Assembly: GCA_964035545.1 (NCBI GenBank)
Contig: OZ037772.1
Span: forward strand, 7,033,389-7,097,388
Length of the DNA: 64,000 nucleotides
Reading direction: 5' to 3'
Origin: Bugula neritina
Lineage: Eukaryota > Bryozoa > Gymnolaemata > Cheilostomatida > Bugulidae
Shown here: one piece after another, positions 10,569 to 27,104 of the stretch
Layout: the number at the start of each line of letters is the position of its first letter
Position numbering within the stretch: position 1 is the first letter of the stretch
The notes under the pieces: generated by a model
Told to the model about the DNA's origin: nothing
The model's input: the letters and a program-made list of their open reading frames with translations, nothing else
The model's database searches: none
Position numbers and translations under genes: made by a program

Positions 10569-12603
10569 CTGTCTGTATCAGAGTTGGTGGATCAGCAAGT
10601 TCACAATCATCCACTTTATCTACATCATGTCTGTCCAGCTCTTCTGTTATTCTCTTCTTCTGTCTGATCTTCTCAGTCACATGACCATCTTTTAGCAGAC
10701 CAGTTAACTCATTTTTTGTTTTCTTCAAACAATCTGTTTTTGTCATCAGCTCAGTGTGAAAGCCTTCAACTTCAGCTGTCATTTTTTCTTTGTGGTTTCT
10801 AACTTTGTCTATCATCTCTTGACTCTCTTGCCTTATTCTTTGTATCTGGAATTTAAATCAATTTTTGTATCGTTTCTTGTCAGCTAATTGCCAGAACACT
10901 AAGCAAAGAGTTCGATGTTGACAATAACCATGATATTATTGTCTCTCAAATATATAAAGCATGAAGCTTCATATAGAGATTTGTAAATAGTGAATGCAAC
11001 CATCTCTAAAATGTCATGCAATCTGGTTAAATTTCTGGCATGTTTTTTTGAATACTTGTTTAGTATAGATTTCAACATTGCCTAAACTTTTGAATGTTTT
11101 ATTGATTTGAGAAGGCTAATAATCTTATCATGATATGATTTGCCATGAGTTAATCTTTGTTATTAAAAGAACATTTATTTTATATTGAAATACTTCCAGA
11201 AAATAATTCCATAGAATGACTGTACCCACCATCTCATCTCTAACTCTTTCTATCTCTGCTGCCATGGCTCTACATTTTTCTTCCTGAACATCTAACTCTT
11301 TCCACACTTTCTTGTCCTGGGAATACACTTTATCTATCTTCTGTGATACTGTCTCTAGCTTCCCTCTGAGATATTCATTTACTTCCACTTTCAGGGATGT
11401 AAGAGACTTCAAGTCATGTTGACCTCCATCTGAAATGTACAGACATATTTTACCACAACGTTTTTAATAATGACTGTATATGAAAAGCAATCATAATCTA
11501 TTTTTGACCAAAGTACATATTATGGTATAAGTGTAATTTTGAGATTTGTGGCGTAGCCTGAATGATATACGCAGCGCTAGAGTTGTACATTGTACCTTAA
11601 ACACTGTAAATAGTAAAGTAATGTCTTAACTGGAAAGAGTAAGCAAAACCACTGATTTTGAAATATGTTTTTTTTTTCAAAAACAAAAAAAAACACTAGA
11701 ACAATGTTTTCATCTTTTGAAACACTCATTTTAATTTTAGCCCTTTACTAAATAAAGTAGAGAGAATATTTTTTAAATTCCTCATTTTCAGGAAGCCAAA
11801 ACTATAGTGCTACTCATGCAGAAAGTGTGAAGTGTTATAATGAATATCTCCATTGTGTTGTCCGCAAAATGTAAAATACGCCTCTATGGCACCCCTAAAC
11901 ATAACATTTCTTTCAACGGTAATAATGACCAGAGGCCCTGACTATTTTTAAAACTAGCAAACTAGCAAATGCTCATTAACAGGTAATCTAGAATAATTAA
12001 TTGTCTTAAATAGTTAGTAAATTACTACAATATTACTTGTGCAATCTTCCCCATCAATCTCACACTCAAAGCAAATCAGTTTATCACATTTCTTGCAAGC
12101 TCTCACCAGAACCTCTTTATGGTGTTCACATGTTGGTTTGTTGAAGTTTGTTGGTGAGCTCTTGTAGATATCAATATCCACTACTTTATGAGAGTCCCCA
12201 AGAAATGTCTTATGGACCTATAGTAATTTTTATGAAAATCAATATAAAATAACACATTTGCATTGGCAAAATTATCAAAGGACCAAGTTCATTCACACAG
12301 ATATACATACATCAAACTTTGTACTATAGCATGTTATTAAATTCACTCATTCATTTTGTTTGCAAAGCAACTTGAATCATAAACAATATTTTGATGTTGT
12401 GAATGAATTAACTTAGAGATGCAGTAGTTGAACTATAATATACCTGCTGATGTTGAATGCAGAACATAACTTCACACTTCACACAGTAGCATGTAGCTAT
12501 TTGACCTTGACATCCATCAGCTGTGCAGTACAGAGTATCAGAGTCACCAGATTCTGTGGTAACCTTTGGTAGACCTTCAATCTCTAGTGCGTCATACAAT
12601 TCC
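10569..12603 (-). pseudogene. TRIM unit A: partial gene (B-boxes and coiled coil only)
   Basis: Four exons in order on the minus strand: B-box 1 at 12444-12603, B-box 2 at 12037-12217, coiled coil 1 at 11230-11429 and coiled coil 2 at 10569-10845. All have intact GT-AG borders and the family-standard lengths of 160, 181, 200 and 277 bp, with no internal stops. The zinc ligands of both B-boxes are present (CTADGCQGQIATCYCVKCEV; CEHHKEVLVRACKKCDKLIC). No RING/start exon is present: homology in the B-box 1 to RING intron stops at about 12861, where gypsy 2 remains begin. No propeller exon is present either, its place being taken by gypsy 1. It cannot make a standard family protein. The open exons suggest recent breakage or maintenance by conversion. 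Confidence 0.88.
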
Positions 12604-12861
12604 CTGTAACATATCATTGAGTTAACTATGCAGCTATAGAACATTTTTGTGTGCAGGTCACTTCATATATCATATTTCAGAAGTAACAGTTCATCCTGTA
12701 ATCACTTGTTGACTTTAATTGCCTAAAATTGGAACTTCTGAGAATATTATTCAAATTACTCAGTATAATTATACAACTCAGTCATGGACATTTGGGTGTA
12801 GCAATTGAAAATTCTTCAATAGAGAATAACTATTTTAATACGCACTTATCAGATACTTCTC

Positions 12862-14420
12862 CATTGAGGTTCTTGGGGCCTGCTGGGTTATGGAACGATT
12901 CTCCCAGTGCATTTCAAGAATGAAGATGCTTTCATAGAAACTGATCATCCGCATCTTATGACTGTCTTTGGAAAAATTAGATAGGTTACCAGCTCGAATA
13001 CAGAGATTCAAGATTTGCCTACACTGATTTACTTATGAAATTACATATGTGAAAGAGTCAAGAAATATAACAGCAAATACTCTGTCTAGGAACACATGTT
13101 GCACACCACAAGACACAGATTATGTTAGAATTGAAAATATTGAACAACATGTAAAGAAGATGATAGTACTAAATGGCTCTGAGCAATAGTTAGAAGTTTT
13201 GCAGAAAGAACAAGGCGGAGATTCTGTGCTCTCTAGAGTTATCAGGTTTGTAGAAACTGAATGGCCTCCCTCTCTCCCATCAGCATATACATTGATCAGG
13301 CCGTTTTATGACAGGAAATTGTTGCACACTATGAATAAGGGATTCTTGATGCTATTAAATAAACTAGTTAATCCTTTATCTCAGAGAAACCAGGTGATGC
13401 AGGATCTCCATCGAGGGCATCTCGGCATCAGTAAATGTTTATCTAGAGCAAGAAACAACCTGTGGTGGCCGTCAATGTCTAATGTTATTGAAGAAATGAT
13501 AAAGTGATGTGCAAAATGTCAATCAAGAACTAAAGTAGCAAGAGAGCCCTGAGACCTACTGTAATGCTTACTAAGCCATGTCAGACGCTTTGTACAGATA
13601 TTCTTTAGTACCAAGGCTAAATGTATTTAATAGTGATCTACTGCTATTCAAAGTACTCTGAATTTGTACTCTTAAATGCAGCTAATTTCACATCGGTGGG
13701 AGCTATATCAATCATGAAGTCCATGTTTTCTAGACATGGCATCCCAGAGTTGGTGGTATCTGATAATGGACCACAGTATGCCAGCCAGGAATTTATTGCA
13801 TTTGCGGAGGACTATGGGTTTTAGCATGTTACAAGCAGTCCACACTATGTTAAAGCAAACGGAACAGCAGAACGTGTATTACAGAGTATTAAGAACATGT
13901 TAAAGAAGAAACAAGATTTGTATTTGGCATTGTTAGCTTATCGTTTCTCTCTGCTAATCGAGATGTATTTTTCAGCAGAGCTTTTTATTTGGGCGTGAAC
14001 TATGCACAACGTTGGTAATACACCCTGATGATCTGTGATCAAAGTTACCAGACCATGACAGCTTTAAGGTAGCTAACAACCAATACAAATCCAAATTGAA
14101 AGACAATAATGATAAGAAGCCAAAGATAAAATCCTTCAAGCCACATGTAGAGGAAAAGCGGGTTCTTGGTAGAGATACCACCAGAGAAAGACTAACAAGT
14201 GGGCAACTATATGAAATATCACGCAAAGTTGAAATAATTACTGAGACAGGAAATTTTGCTAGAGTAGGTTTTATGTAATACACTTGTCATCCCGCATATA
14301 CCTGGGGAATCTAAGAGATCTATTCGGTTTAATAATTATGAGTGTTGCTGCCGTTAACATGAGCATAAACAAAAAAGATTACTATGATTATACAAATGGG
14401 ATCATAAACCTTCGCTACAT
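12862..14420 (+). mobile_element. gypsy 2, copy 1 (decayed Ty3/gypsy fragment)
   Basis: An AT-rich Ty3/gypsy relic. The RNase H end is a trace near 12935 (FIETDH-like). An integrase zinc region spans 13199-13560 (MQDLHRGHLGISKC, then CAKCQ). The integrase core occupies 13621-13960 (YCYSKYSEFVLL, FSRHGIPELVVSDNGPQY, then a TAG, then a SSPHY..ANGTAER trace). A conserved C-terminal stretch lies at 14096-14278. Several stops and shifts break it. It resembles invertebrate gypsy elements whose core reads RHGIPE..VSDNGPQY. Its left edge is fused to the unit A intron, and its LTR is missing compared with copy 2. Confidence 0.88.
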
Positions 14421-15430
<1,010 letters not shown>

Positions 15431-16054
15431 AGCAATTATTACTTTCTTATATGTTAATAGCATTTGAAAAAGTTTTTTTTTCTGACAATAATGATGAATT
15501 GTGCCATACTTTAGAAGTGTTACACTAATTTTCAACATAATTAAGCTGTTATTTATTATGCTAGTAGACATATTAATTCATAAACAACAAATAGTTTTGC
15601 AATCGTGAGGATTTTATTAGGATATAATATTTTATTGACATAGTATAAATCACAAGCAAATGATGAACCATTTTTAGGCATTGCAATTGGACATATATAC
15701 TCACGGTGTAACATTATAAAACAAATTTGGTATTAAAAGAATCTTTCAGATGTTTAGTAATTATAAGTATTACAATATGTTGCATTAAGATATGCATATA
15801 CACTTATAGCCATTACGAATTTATAGCGATACATGAAATATATAAGATGTAATAATAATACTACATTTTTTTTTATATAATACTAAACATGTTATTTTAG
15901 TTAAAGGGCAGAAGGTTTGAAGAAGCTACATAAACAGATGTGCAGTTTCATGACAAGATGGAAATATTTTTTTAAAGTTCTATATATAAGTCAAATAACC
16001 AACAGGCAATAATCAACAATCAGCAGCTAGTTCAATTGACAACTTCAAACAAGT
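15431..16054. other. 3' flank of unit B
   Basis: AT-rich, with no coding signal. It is closely similar to 27119-27739 beside unit C. It probably contains the 3' UTR of unit B next to the stop codon, but I could not single out one polyadenylation site. Confidence 0.5.
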
Positions 16055-19000
16055 TCAGGTTGTTATTTTGAAGAGATACAGCTTCCTGTCATCCCAACCA
16101 GGTACAGCCAGTATTCCATCTCTGATACTCGGTACTCCGGCAAATACAGTTGGTAACTTATCATGAGTCAGTGTCTTGAGAGGAGCACCTGTTTATTAGA
16201 TACACAAAATACAGTAGTAATGATGTTGAATTACACTAAGTTTTATACAGCAAAATAAAAACATCTGCTACATTATAGCAATACTTTATGAACCAAGAAT
16301 TATATTATTCATTCAATAAAAGTTTGATATGTTACATAACATTTCAGTAAAATTAGTGTTATTTCCAACTTAAGTTTGGCTCGAAGCTCATATATCCAAT
16401 ACACTTTAATTTATCCATCTTTTGTATTTAGGGGTTCTCACTTGTTTCTATATATTTTATCTATAATGCCTGAATGATATATTCTAATTGATTTTTATTA
16501 CAAACGGTACCTGATAGAGAAATGATATGAATGGATTTCAAGCTTTTTCCGGAAACATAGATGAAACCATTAGAATCTGTCCAGACACTGTATCCTTCTT
16601 TTACATCATCACATGTCCAGACTGTAGTCAGCTTTCCATTCTCTACTTTGTACTTTATCAGTTTATATCCATCAACTCCTAGCAGATGACCATCTGGTAG
16701 AAAGTGTAGACCAATTGGATACACATCAGGATGAATAGTCTCTGTCTGTTTAGTGATGAAGTCATAGATGATCAGCTGTTTAGTATCTGGAGGATTCACC
16801 ACAACATATCTGTCAGAGACTGCCATTACTGGTACCTTGTTATTTGTTCTATCAAACTGAAACAGTTGTTGTCTCTTTGTGATGTCACCAGCTAGACACA
16901 TCTCTACCTTATCTATGTCACCTTCTCTGTGTAGAATGAAGACATTCTGAGGAGTCTCAATTAGTCCTGTTACTCTCTTCTCACTTGTACTGTATTCACT
17001 CAGCTCATTACCATCTCTACTCAGTAACTGTATTCCATTATCAGTACCTATGAGTATGTCACCATCTTGTCTGTGATTGGCTGAGTAACACCACCCACTT
17101 GTCTCATGTTCAGATATGAATGTCAGTGAAGAAGGAACTAGACTGATGTTTAGTAGTCTACTTGTGTCCTCACCTTTAATATATAATATAAAACTGGTCA
17201 TTTATGTGTATGTATGCATCTGACTAGTCATTCTTATGCAAAATAATTTTGCAAGCTTATTTTAAATTTATCAAGTAGACTAGAAACTTTTACAAATAGT
17301 AGTTTAACCTAGATTTTACAGTGTGCTTTTCAAATTATTATTCAAATTGAAAGCCGCCTACATTTTTGGTATTATCGAAATTTATAAAAAATTTAAAACG
17401 TCATTGTGCCATTTTTATATTATATTGTGGTTTTATATTATCATTGTCATATAGAAGTAACTCAGTTCAATTTATATTAATCTGTATCCGCCTTTGGTTA
17501 GATCGAAAAAGAAGATTTGGTTCATAAAAAGAAATTATTGCAGATGTTATGACTGCTAGTTTTCAGCAAGAGATTCTAACATAGAGGTTGATCAAGAATG
17601 AAACAATTGTATTCCATATGACATGTGCTCATGCAGCAACAACACTTTACTATTATTGTACTCTATGTTTCAAAATATATTGTACTCAAGTATTATTGAA
17701 CACTAGTGTAATGAGCACATTTTCATTGAGTGATATTGGTTTACTATAGAAAATTCCTATATATAGCAGATCACTCACATGGCACTTAAATTGTTATTCT
17801 AACCCATCTTTAAGATTGTTAAATGTGTTTTTTTGCTTAAGTGAGCAGTTAATTTATTTAATAAGCTTTGCTTGTAAATATAATTGCAGTTAGTAAACCT
17901 CAAGTGCTTTGTTGGATATCGTTTGCGCATGCATAAGTTTCACATTAAATTTTCTGGGCTGCAAAAATTCTGAGCAATGATTATAATTTATTTGAGATTA
18001 TTATTCAAAAATATGCAGGCTATATTATTTTATATACGTTATATTATAATGTTTTGAACTATTTTTGTTTAAATGATTCTTTAGACAAAAAACCTATAAT
18101 ATTTTTATATTATCTGACGTATTGTATAGTCTCCTTATAATTAACCACAAGTAAATTATATTATACTCTCATTCTAAAGATGTATTAGTCCTCTCTTTGT
18201 TTACCTGGGCTATCTCAGGCTTGGTGGTTGACAAGGATAAAATTTTGTTGCAGCCAATTTTATACTGAGATACTCTTAATCAAAAATCTCACAAATATAG
18301 TAATCTTAAATAGAGTGTCAGCTGCAGGAAACCAAAAGTCAGTAGAAATTTGTTTTTACTCGTTAATTTTGGTTGCATAAATTCCTGTAATTTAGATTTT
18401 ATATTCCATACACTAATATTTTAAACCATCTGAATTTATCATTTTTATCCGCATTTTCTTTCTGCATGTTTACTTTTTCAAACATAATTTATGTAGGTTT
18501 GCCGGCCTACTACATAAATCTGAACGATATAAATGACTTACTTTAAACATATCTAAAACAAAGAGCAGTGAAAGAATTCTATACAGCAAACTGACACCTT
18601 CATTTCGTGCAAATAAAATTTTGTATAAAAAAACAAGCAAAACATCATATTATTGTCTGATTTTGAAATAGTTGCAAGTCAATAAAAATGTAAATCTTGT
18701 AGTTGTATCTCTCTTAACAGATATTGATAACAGAAACTGAAACTATGTTGTGGTTACTATAATTATATATAGCTAATTTTTCCCAGTCTACATAGAGTTT
18801 CTGAATTGATAATTATTAATTTTTATTACCATTTTTGCTATAGTCTATTCAGTAAATTACTGTGCAGGACCTGCCAAAATATGGAGGGGAGAAATAAAAT
18901 ATACATTACTCACTAACAATATGCTTTATAACTTTATGACTACAAAGCACTTTGAAACAAAGCAGATTTGCATTGCATACCTCCTATTATTATTGGGAAG

Positions 19001-22000
19001 AAACAACCTCATATATACCCTAGAAAGGCATAAGATTAGTTTTCTGTGTTGACAGCTTACCTGTGTGTATCAGAGTTGGTGGATCAGCAAGTTCACAATC
19101 ATCCAGTTTATCTGCATCATGTCTCTCCAGCTCTTCTGTTATTCTCTTCTTCTGTCTGATCTTCTCAGTCACATGACCATCTTTTAGCAGCCCAGTTAAC
19201 TCAGCTTGAGTTTTTTTCAACCCATCTTCTTTTTTCATCAGCTTGGTGTGAAAACCTTCAACCTTGCCTGTCAAATTTTCTTTGTGGTTTCTAACTTTGT
19301 CTATCATCTCTTGACTCTCCTGCCTTATTCTTTGTATCTGGAATTAATAATCAATTTTTTCACCGTTTCTTGTCAGCTAATTTCCAGAACACTGAACAGA
19401 GAAGATTGAATGTTGACAATAACCATTATATTATTGTCTCAAATATATAAAACATGAAGCTTCATATAGGGATTTGTAAATAGTAAATACAACCATCTCT
19501 AATATGTCATGCAATCTGGCTAACTTTCTGGCATGTTTTTTTGAAAACTTGTTTATAGTAGATTTCCACATTGCCTTATTTCATGAATGTTTTTTGCTTT
19601 GAGAAGGCTAATAATCTTATCATGATATGATTTGCCATTAGGCAATTTTTTGTTATAAAGAGAACAAGGATTTTATATTGAAATACTTCCAGAAAATAAT
19701 TCCATATATAGAATGACTGTACCCACCATCTCATCTCTAACTCTTTCTATCTCTGCTGTCATGACTCCACATTTCTCTTCCTGAACATCCAACTCTCTCC
19801 ACGCCTTCTTGTCCAGAGAATACACTTCATCTATTTTTTGTGAAACTCTCTCCAGTTTACCTCTGAGATACTCATTCACTTCCACTTTCAGGGATGTAAG
19901 AGACTTGAAGTCATGTTGACCTCCATCTACAATGTACATCAAAATCTTACCACAACATTCTTTATTCCTGACTGTATATGAAAAGCTATCATATACGCTA
20001 TTTTTTGATAAAAGTACACTTTATAAGTGTACTTTTGAGATATGATGTTCAGCATAGCTTGGATAATATACAGTATTAGGGTTGTATTGTACTCAAAACA
20101 CTTTAAATAGTAAAGTAATGTATGCCTTAACTGGAAAGAGTAAACAAAACAACTGACTTCCAAATACATTTTTTTCAAGAAAAAAGAAAAAACATTATAG
20201 AACAATCGTTTTGCCTTTTTGAAATACTTTTTTTTAATCTTAGCCATTTACAAAATAAAGAAGAAAAAATATGTTTCAAATTCCTTATTTTTAGAAGGCC
20301 AAAACTAGTGCTACTCAGAAAGTGTGAAGTGTTATAATGAATATCTCCATTGTGTTATCCACAAAATGCCAACTAAGCCTATATGGCACCACTAAACATA
20401 CCAAGAACGCCTTCATGATGACAATGACCAGAAGCCTTAGCTACTTTTAAAACTCTGGCAAAATTTTCTTGTGCATCATAGGAAATATAATATGCTTTTA
20501 GTAAATGCTTGACTATTTTCAAGTACAGATATTACAGACATAATTTCTTATAACTCAACCACCTTTACCAGCTTTTTAAAAGTCATCATTATTAATTTAT
20601 TAAAATTCAATGTGAAGTAGTTAAAGTAACTGAAGAACATCACATGTGTTATAGTCAGCTCATGAGTACAGCTGGTGATACTGTAAGAAGGAGCAATTAG
20701 CGCTTCAACTTCTGTGGTTTCTTAACAACTGATCATTAACAGGTAATCTACAATAATTAACTTTCCTCTAATAGTTGGTATAACTTATAAGTTACTACAA
20801 TATTACCTGTACAATCTTCTTCATCAATCTCACATTCAAAGCAGATCAGTTTATCACACTTCTTGCAAGCTCTCACCAAAACTTCTTTATGGTGTTCACA
20901 TGTTGGTTTATTGAAGTTTGTTGGTGAGCTCTTGTAGACATCAATACTCACTACTTTGTGAGAATCCCCAAGAAATGTCTTATGAACCTATAGTAGTTTT
21001 TGTGAAAATCAATATAAATAACATATTCACATTGGCAAACTTATCAAAGAATCAAATTTCTTCACGCAGATATAATATATACTTCAGCATTTGTACTATA
21101 TAACATATTGTAGATTTCATTTAATGATTTTGTCTATAAAGCAAGTAGAACCATTACCATTAATATTGTAAATAAATCAATTTGGAGATGCAGTAGTTGA
21201 ACTATACCTGTTGATGTTGAGTACAGAACATAACTTCACACTTTACACAGTAGCATGTAGCTATTTGACCTTGACATCCATCAGCTGTGCAGTACAGAGT
21301 ACCAGAGTCACCAGAGTCTATGGTAACCTTTGGTAGACCTTCAATCTCCAGTGAGTCGTAAACTTTCCTGTAACATATTATTGAGTTTAACAATACAGCT
21401 TTTGGACAGTTGTGTGTGCATGTACAGGTCACTTTATATATCATGTTTTGGAAGTAACAGCCCATCCTATAATCACTTGTTGACGGTAATTGTTTAAAAT
21501 GGAAATTTCTGACAAGGTACGTTACTTCAAATCACTCAATATAATTATACAAATCAATCGGAGACAATTGGGTAGAGTAATTGGATAAATTTCAATAGAG
21601 CATAACTATTTTTAATCAGGACTTAAATCAGATACTTTTATATCATTTTTTCAACTACTGCATCTCTCTTCAGGAAATCCCAAAATTAGACTGCAGCGTC
21701 TCGTAACATCAGCTATATATAGAGTTGAAGAGTCACTTATCTTTAATTATGTTTCAACTTGTTAATGGTTATTTATCTGCTGCAATTCACTTGTCGGGTT
21801 TGTAATTTATCCGAATAAAGTAATTATTATAATATATTTTATTTAAACACACAAGAATTTATCTCTCAGGAATAAAATCACCAAAACTAGCAGTTAACTT
21901 TTAGCAAAACTCTTCGTAAAAAAAACAAAAACTTTAAAAACCTAACTCCGTAGTTAATCTTAAACAAACACAAAACAAATTTGAAAAATTAGTGTGACAC

Positions 22001-22344
22001 AGCAAAATTGAATTTAATAAGACTTTCTATAAAAAAGACATCTAATGAATATTATTGCAGTTAAACAAACTTGTTTTTTTTTCTTAGCTAACACAACCAG
22101 CAACGTTTTTTCGATTTTTTTTATTTTGGAGTTGTCCACGTTCACTTTAGAATATTGTGTAGATTATACTTTTTACTCACCCACAAGTAGGGCAGGTCAC
22201 AGTTTTATGTTTACTGTAATGTCCTTGGATACAACTCAAACAGAATACATGCTGACAAGGCAGCTCTCTTGGATCTCTCATATCATCCCTCCTAGAGACA
22301 CAATAACCACACTCATACCATTCGGGTAATTGCTGGGCAGCCAT
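16055..22344 (-). CDS. TRIM unit B: RING-Bbox-Bbox-coiled coil-propeller protein, 592 aa
   Basis: A complete seven-exon gene on the minus strand: RING 22181-22344 (ATG at 22344), B-box 1 21208-21367, B-box 2 20807-20987, coiled coil 1 19727-19926, coiled coil 2 19061-19337, propeller 16511-17173 and last exon 16055-16188 (TGA). All borders are GT-AG, and the spliced frame is open for 592 residues. The RING (12-54) has C12, C15, C30, H32, C35, C38, C51 and C54 in C3HC4 spacing. The B-boxes occupy about 80-110 and 138-173, the coiled coil 170-327 and the blade-like repeats 328-592, ending in VPGW..RKLYLFKI. By family it is a predicted cytoplasmic E3 ubiquitin ligase: the RING would recruit E2, the coiled coil dimerise and the propeller bind the target. 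The target is unknown. The propeller is 2-3 residues shorter than its sisters. Confidence 0.92.
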
Positions 22345-23431
<1,087 letters not shown>

Positions 23432-23455
23432 TATACATCGGAAAAGCAGACAATA

Positions 23456-25456
23456 GATGCTGGTAAACCAGAACTTGGGCCTTCATTTGGTCAAATTCAG
23501 CGTGACGGAACCCACAGACTGGTAGCAGCAGCTATTTGTTCTTTGACAAACACTGAGCAGAGGTATGCGGCCATTGAGGTTGAGGATCTCAACGCCTGCT
23601 GGGTTATGGAACAATTCTTCCAGTGCGTTCTGAGAATGAAGGATGCATTTATAGAAACTGATCATCCGCGTCCTATGACTGTCTTTGGAAAAACTAGTTA
23701 GGTTACCAGCTCAAATACAGAGATTCAAGATTTGCCTACACTGATTTACTTATGAAATTACATATGTGAAAGAGTCAAGAAATATAACAGCAAATACTCT
23801 CTCTAGGAACACATGTTGCACACCACAAGACACAGATTATGTTAGAATTGAAGATATTGAACAACATGTAAAGAAGATGGTAGTACTAAATGGCTCTGAG
23901 CAATAGTTAGACATTTTGCAGAAAGAACAAGGCAGAAATTCTGTGCTCTCTAGAGTTATCATGCTTGTAAAAATTGAATGGCCTCCCTCTCTCCCATCAG
24001 CATATACATTGATCAAGCCGTTTTATAACAGGAAATTGTTGCGCACTATGAATAAGGGATTCTTGATGCTATTAAATAGACTAGTTATTCCTTTATCTCA
24101 GAAAGACCAGGTGATGCAGGATCTCCATCGAGGGCATCTCAGCACCAGTAAATGTTTATCTACAGCAAGAAACAGCCTGTGGTGGCAGTTAATGTCTAAG
24201 GCTGTTGAAGAAATGATAAAATGATGTGCAAAATGCACTTTAAGCACTAAAGTAGCAAGAAAGCCTTGAGCCCTACTGTAATGCCTACTATGCCATGTCA
24301 GATGTTTTGTACAGATATTCTTTAGTACCAAGGCTAAATGTATTTAATAGTGATCTACTGCTATTCAAGGTACTCTAAATTTGAACTTTTAAATGCAGGT
24401 AATTTCACATCGGTGGGAGCTATATCAATCATGAAGTCCATGTTTTCTAGACATAGCATCCCAGAGTTGGTGGTATCTGATAATGGACCACAGTATGCCA
24501 GCCAGGAAGTTTCTGCATTTGCAAAGGACTTTGGGTTTTAGCATGTTACAAGCAGTGCACACTATGCTAAAGCAAACGGAGCAGCAGAACGTGCATTACA
24601 GAGTATTAGGAACATGTTAAAGAAGGAACAAGATCTGTATTTAGCATTGTTAGCTTATAGTTTCTCTCTGCTATTCGAGATGTATTTTCCAGCAAAGCTT
24701 TTCAATTGGGCGTAAACTATGCACAACGTTGGTAATACACCCTGATGATCTGTGATCAAAGTTACAAGACCATGACAGCTTTAAGGTAGCTAACAACCAA
24801 TACAAATCCAAATTGAAAGACAATAATGATAAGAAGCCAAAGATAAAATCCTTCAAGCCACTTGTAAAGGGAAAGCGGGTTCTTGGTAGAGATACCACCA
24901 GAGAAAGACTAACAGGTGGGCAACTATATGAAATATCACGCAAAGTTGAAATAATTACTGAGACAGGAAATTTTGCTAGAAATAGGTCTGACTTGTCATC
25001 CCGTGTATACCTGGGGAATCTAAGAGACCTATTCGGTTTAATGATTATGAGTGTTGCTGCCGTTAACATGAGCATAAACAAAAAAAGATTACAATGATTA
25101 TACAAATGGGATCATAAACCTTCGCTACATTACTATTTAATTACCTTATTTGTATTCATATATTGGTATGGTTTTGTTACATCATGACTTCATTTTGTAG
25201 TCGTTATGTTCGCTTTAAAAAGCTATGTGTGATCTTCCACAAGAACACTCAAAGGGGGTTGTTGTAATGTTATGTATTTTGCAGTTACACGTAAGTTCTT
25301 TTATTATAGTCACATGTTATATACTCTGTAATTGTGTTCTCCTGTTCTTTATATCGACGCTTCATTCCATATCAGTTTTTACCAGTTTTGGGTTTATGAC
25401 CTAGATGTACTGAATAAATATTAAAAATAATCAATAATTCTATTCAGTCCTACACA
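23456..25456 (+). mobile_element. gypsy 2, copy 2 with 3' LTR
   Basis: A longer copy of the AT-rich Ty3/gypsy family. It opens inside RNase H ([20 protein letters not shown] at about 23540-23600, then FIETDH), continues through the integrase zinc region (23916-24310, MQDLHRGHLSTSKC) and core (24338-24610, FSRHSIPELVVSDNGPQY), and reaches a conserved C-terminal piece (24813-24980). Stops interrupt each part. A purine run, caaaggggg, near 25250 precedes a short LTR (see next entry). The 5' part is missing, cut at the TA microsatellite. Its position 3' of unit C mirrors that of copy 1 beside unit B. Confidence 0.88.
25260..25456 (+). repeat. gypsy 2 3' LTR (about 197 bp)
   Basis: It follows the purine-rich tract, begins TGTTGTAATGTTATG and ends near ...GTCCTACACA. 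A candidate polyadenylation signal, aataaat, lies near 25414. The exact edges are uncertain by a few bases. The same segment is absent from copy 1 (after about 14437), so copy 1 lost about 325 bp including its LTR. Confidence 0.6.
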
Positions 25457-25466
25457 GATTTTTCAT

Positions 25467-26734
25467 CAACATAAATCAATCAAATATACTAAAGCAAAAA
25501 TTAAAAAGTTTTGAAGCACAATTCAAATAATTTTAATTCTTCAACTAAAAAAATGGCTGCAAAAAATAAAATATAAAAAAATTGTTATAACACAATGTGA
25601 TAACGAAATTTAAAAAAAGGTGATAGTTTATTGGTTTGTTCAACAAACTTTGTATTTTTATTGCTTACTAGCAAAAATTAGTTTTATCTACTCATTATTT
25701 AAGTTTGAATAACTAAAATTTTAATACACACAGAAGCAGCTAAGGTAAAACACTCAAATAATTAATGATCAATAATTAATCAAACTGCTGTAATGATAAC
25801 CACCAAAACAGCAATTAGATAGCCTTAAGACATAATTCATCAGTGATTGTGCAAATGAAATAATTTGCAGAGTTGAAGTCTAATTTCATAGAATGTTTGT
25901 TTGTTCATCATCATTCTATACTAGTTTTCATTTTTCTTTCAATGAACATATATATTTTTCAAAATACAAATCGATATAAGTAGGTTCAACATTTATGAGT
26001 TGCAGGCATCATTGTAAAAATTGAATGGCATGAAGATTTTAAAAAAGTTATGTGATTCAGCATCTCAATATAATATAATAAATTTTTGAGAAAAAAAGCA
26101 AATTCAGTAAAAAGATCTGGAAAACATGAACCATAGCCTACAATCTTACCCCGGCGGTAATTGTATAGCATGGAGAGTCCTATAGCCAGCCTAAATCATA
26201 CAGAATGTGTAGATAAGGTCTCAGACAACAGATGAAGTTTTTCCTAATGCTTTGTAAATATCGTAAAACTATTTTCTGGAGTTTTTGAAAAAGACCAAAT
26301 TCGAATCTAATAATTTAAATGCCAAGTTTAATACTATATTACCATTTATATAGTTGTTACAAAAATGACTCAGGATTTGCTATTAAACATAACATTGTTT
26401 TAAAATGTACTATTTTATTTTATTGCTTACATAGATTTCTCTTAGCCTAGAGATCGATGTCTTCTTTTAATAGAAAAAATTCAAGAGTCATTATAGTCAT
26501 TATTATTTAAGAGTCAATTAGTCATTTACTGCTGGAATTATATGCTTTAATGTCTTTTCGCAGAGCGGCTCAAGCAAACCCAGTTTCTATTGCTACAGAT
26601 TTCAGTTCATTTGCTATACTTACATATAAATTGTGCATTCAAAATGTGAGTATATTTACATATAATTTGTGAAGTGTGAGTATAAACATCCTTTTGTTTA
26701 TTGAACTTGATTTGTTGTATTTCTTGTCTTTCTG

Positions 26735-26737
<3 letters not shown>
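25467..26737. other. spacer beside unit C
   Basis: 25467-26206 is the counterpart of 14436-15292 next to unit B. From 26207 to 26737 the sequence has no counterpart there, and I see no gene or recognisable element in it. Confidence 0.55.
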
Positions 26738-26785
<48 letters not shown>

Positions 26786-26872
26786 AACACTTCTAAGTTA
26801 TGACACAACTCCTCATTATTGTCAGAAAAAAATTCATTCAAATGCTATTAACATATAGGAAAGTAATAATTG

Positions 26873-26952
<80 letters not shown>

Positions 26953-27013
26953 ATATATATGTATGTATATGTATGTATATATATATGTATATATATATAT
27001 ATGTATATATATG

Positions 27014-27104
<91 letters not shown>

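Noticed and set aside
22045-22329. Plus-strand frame across the RING exon of unit B (similarly 43998-44198)
   Set aside because: Antisense of the RING exon. The zinc ligands and splice sites are on the minus strand.
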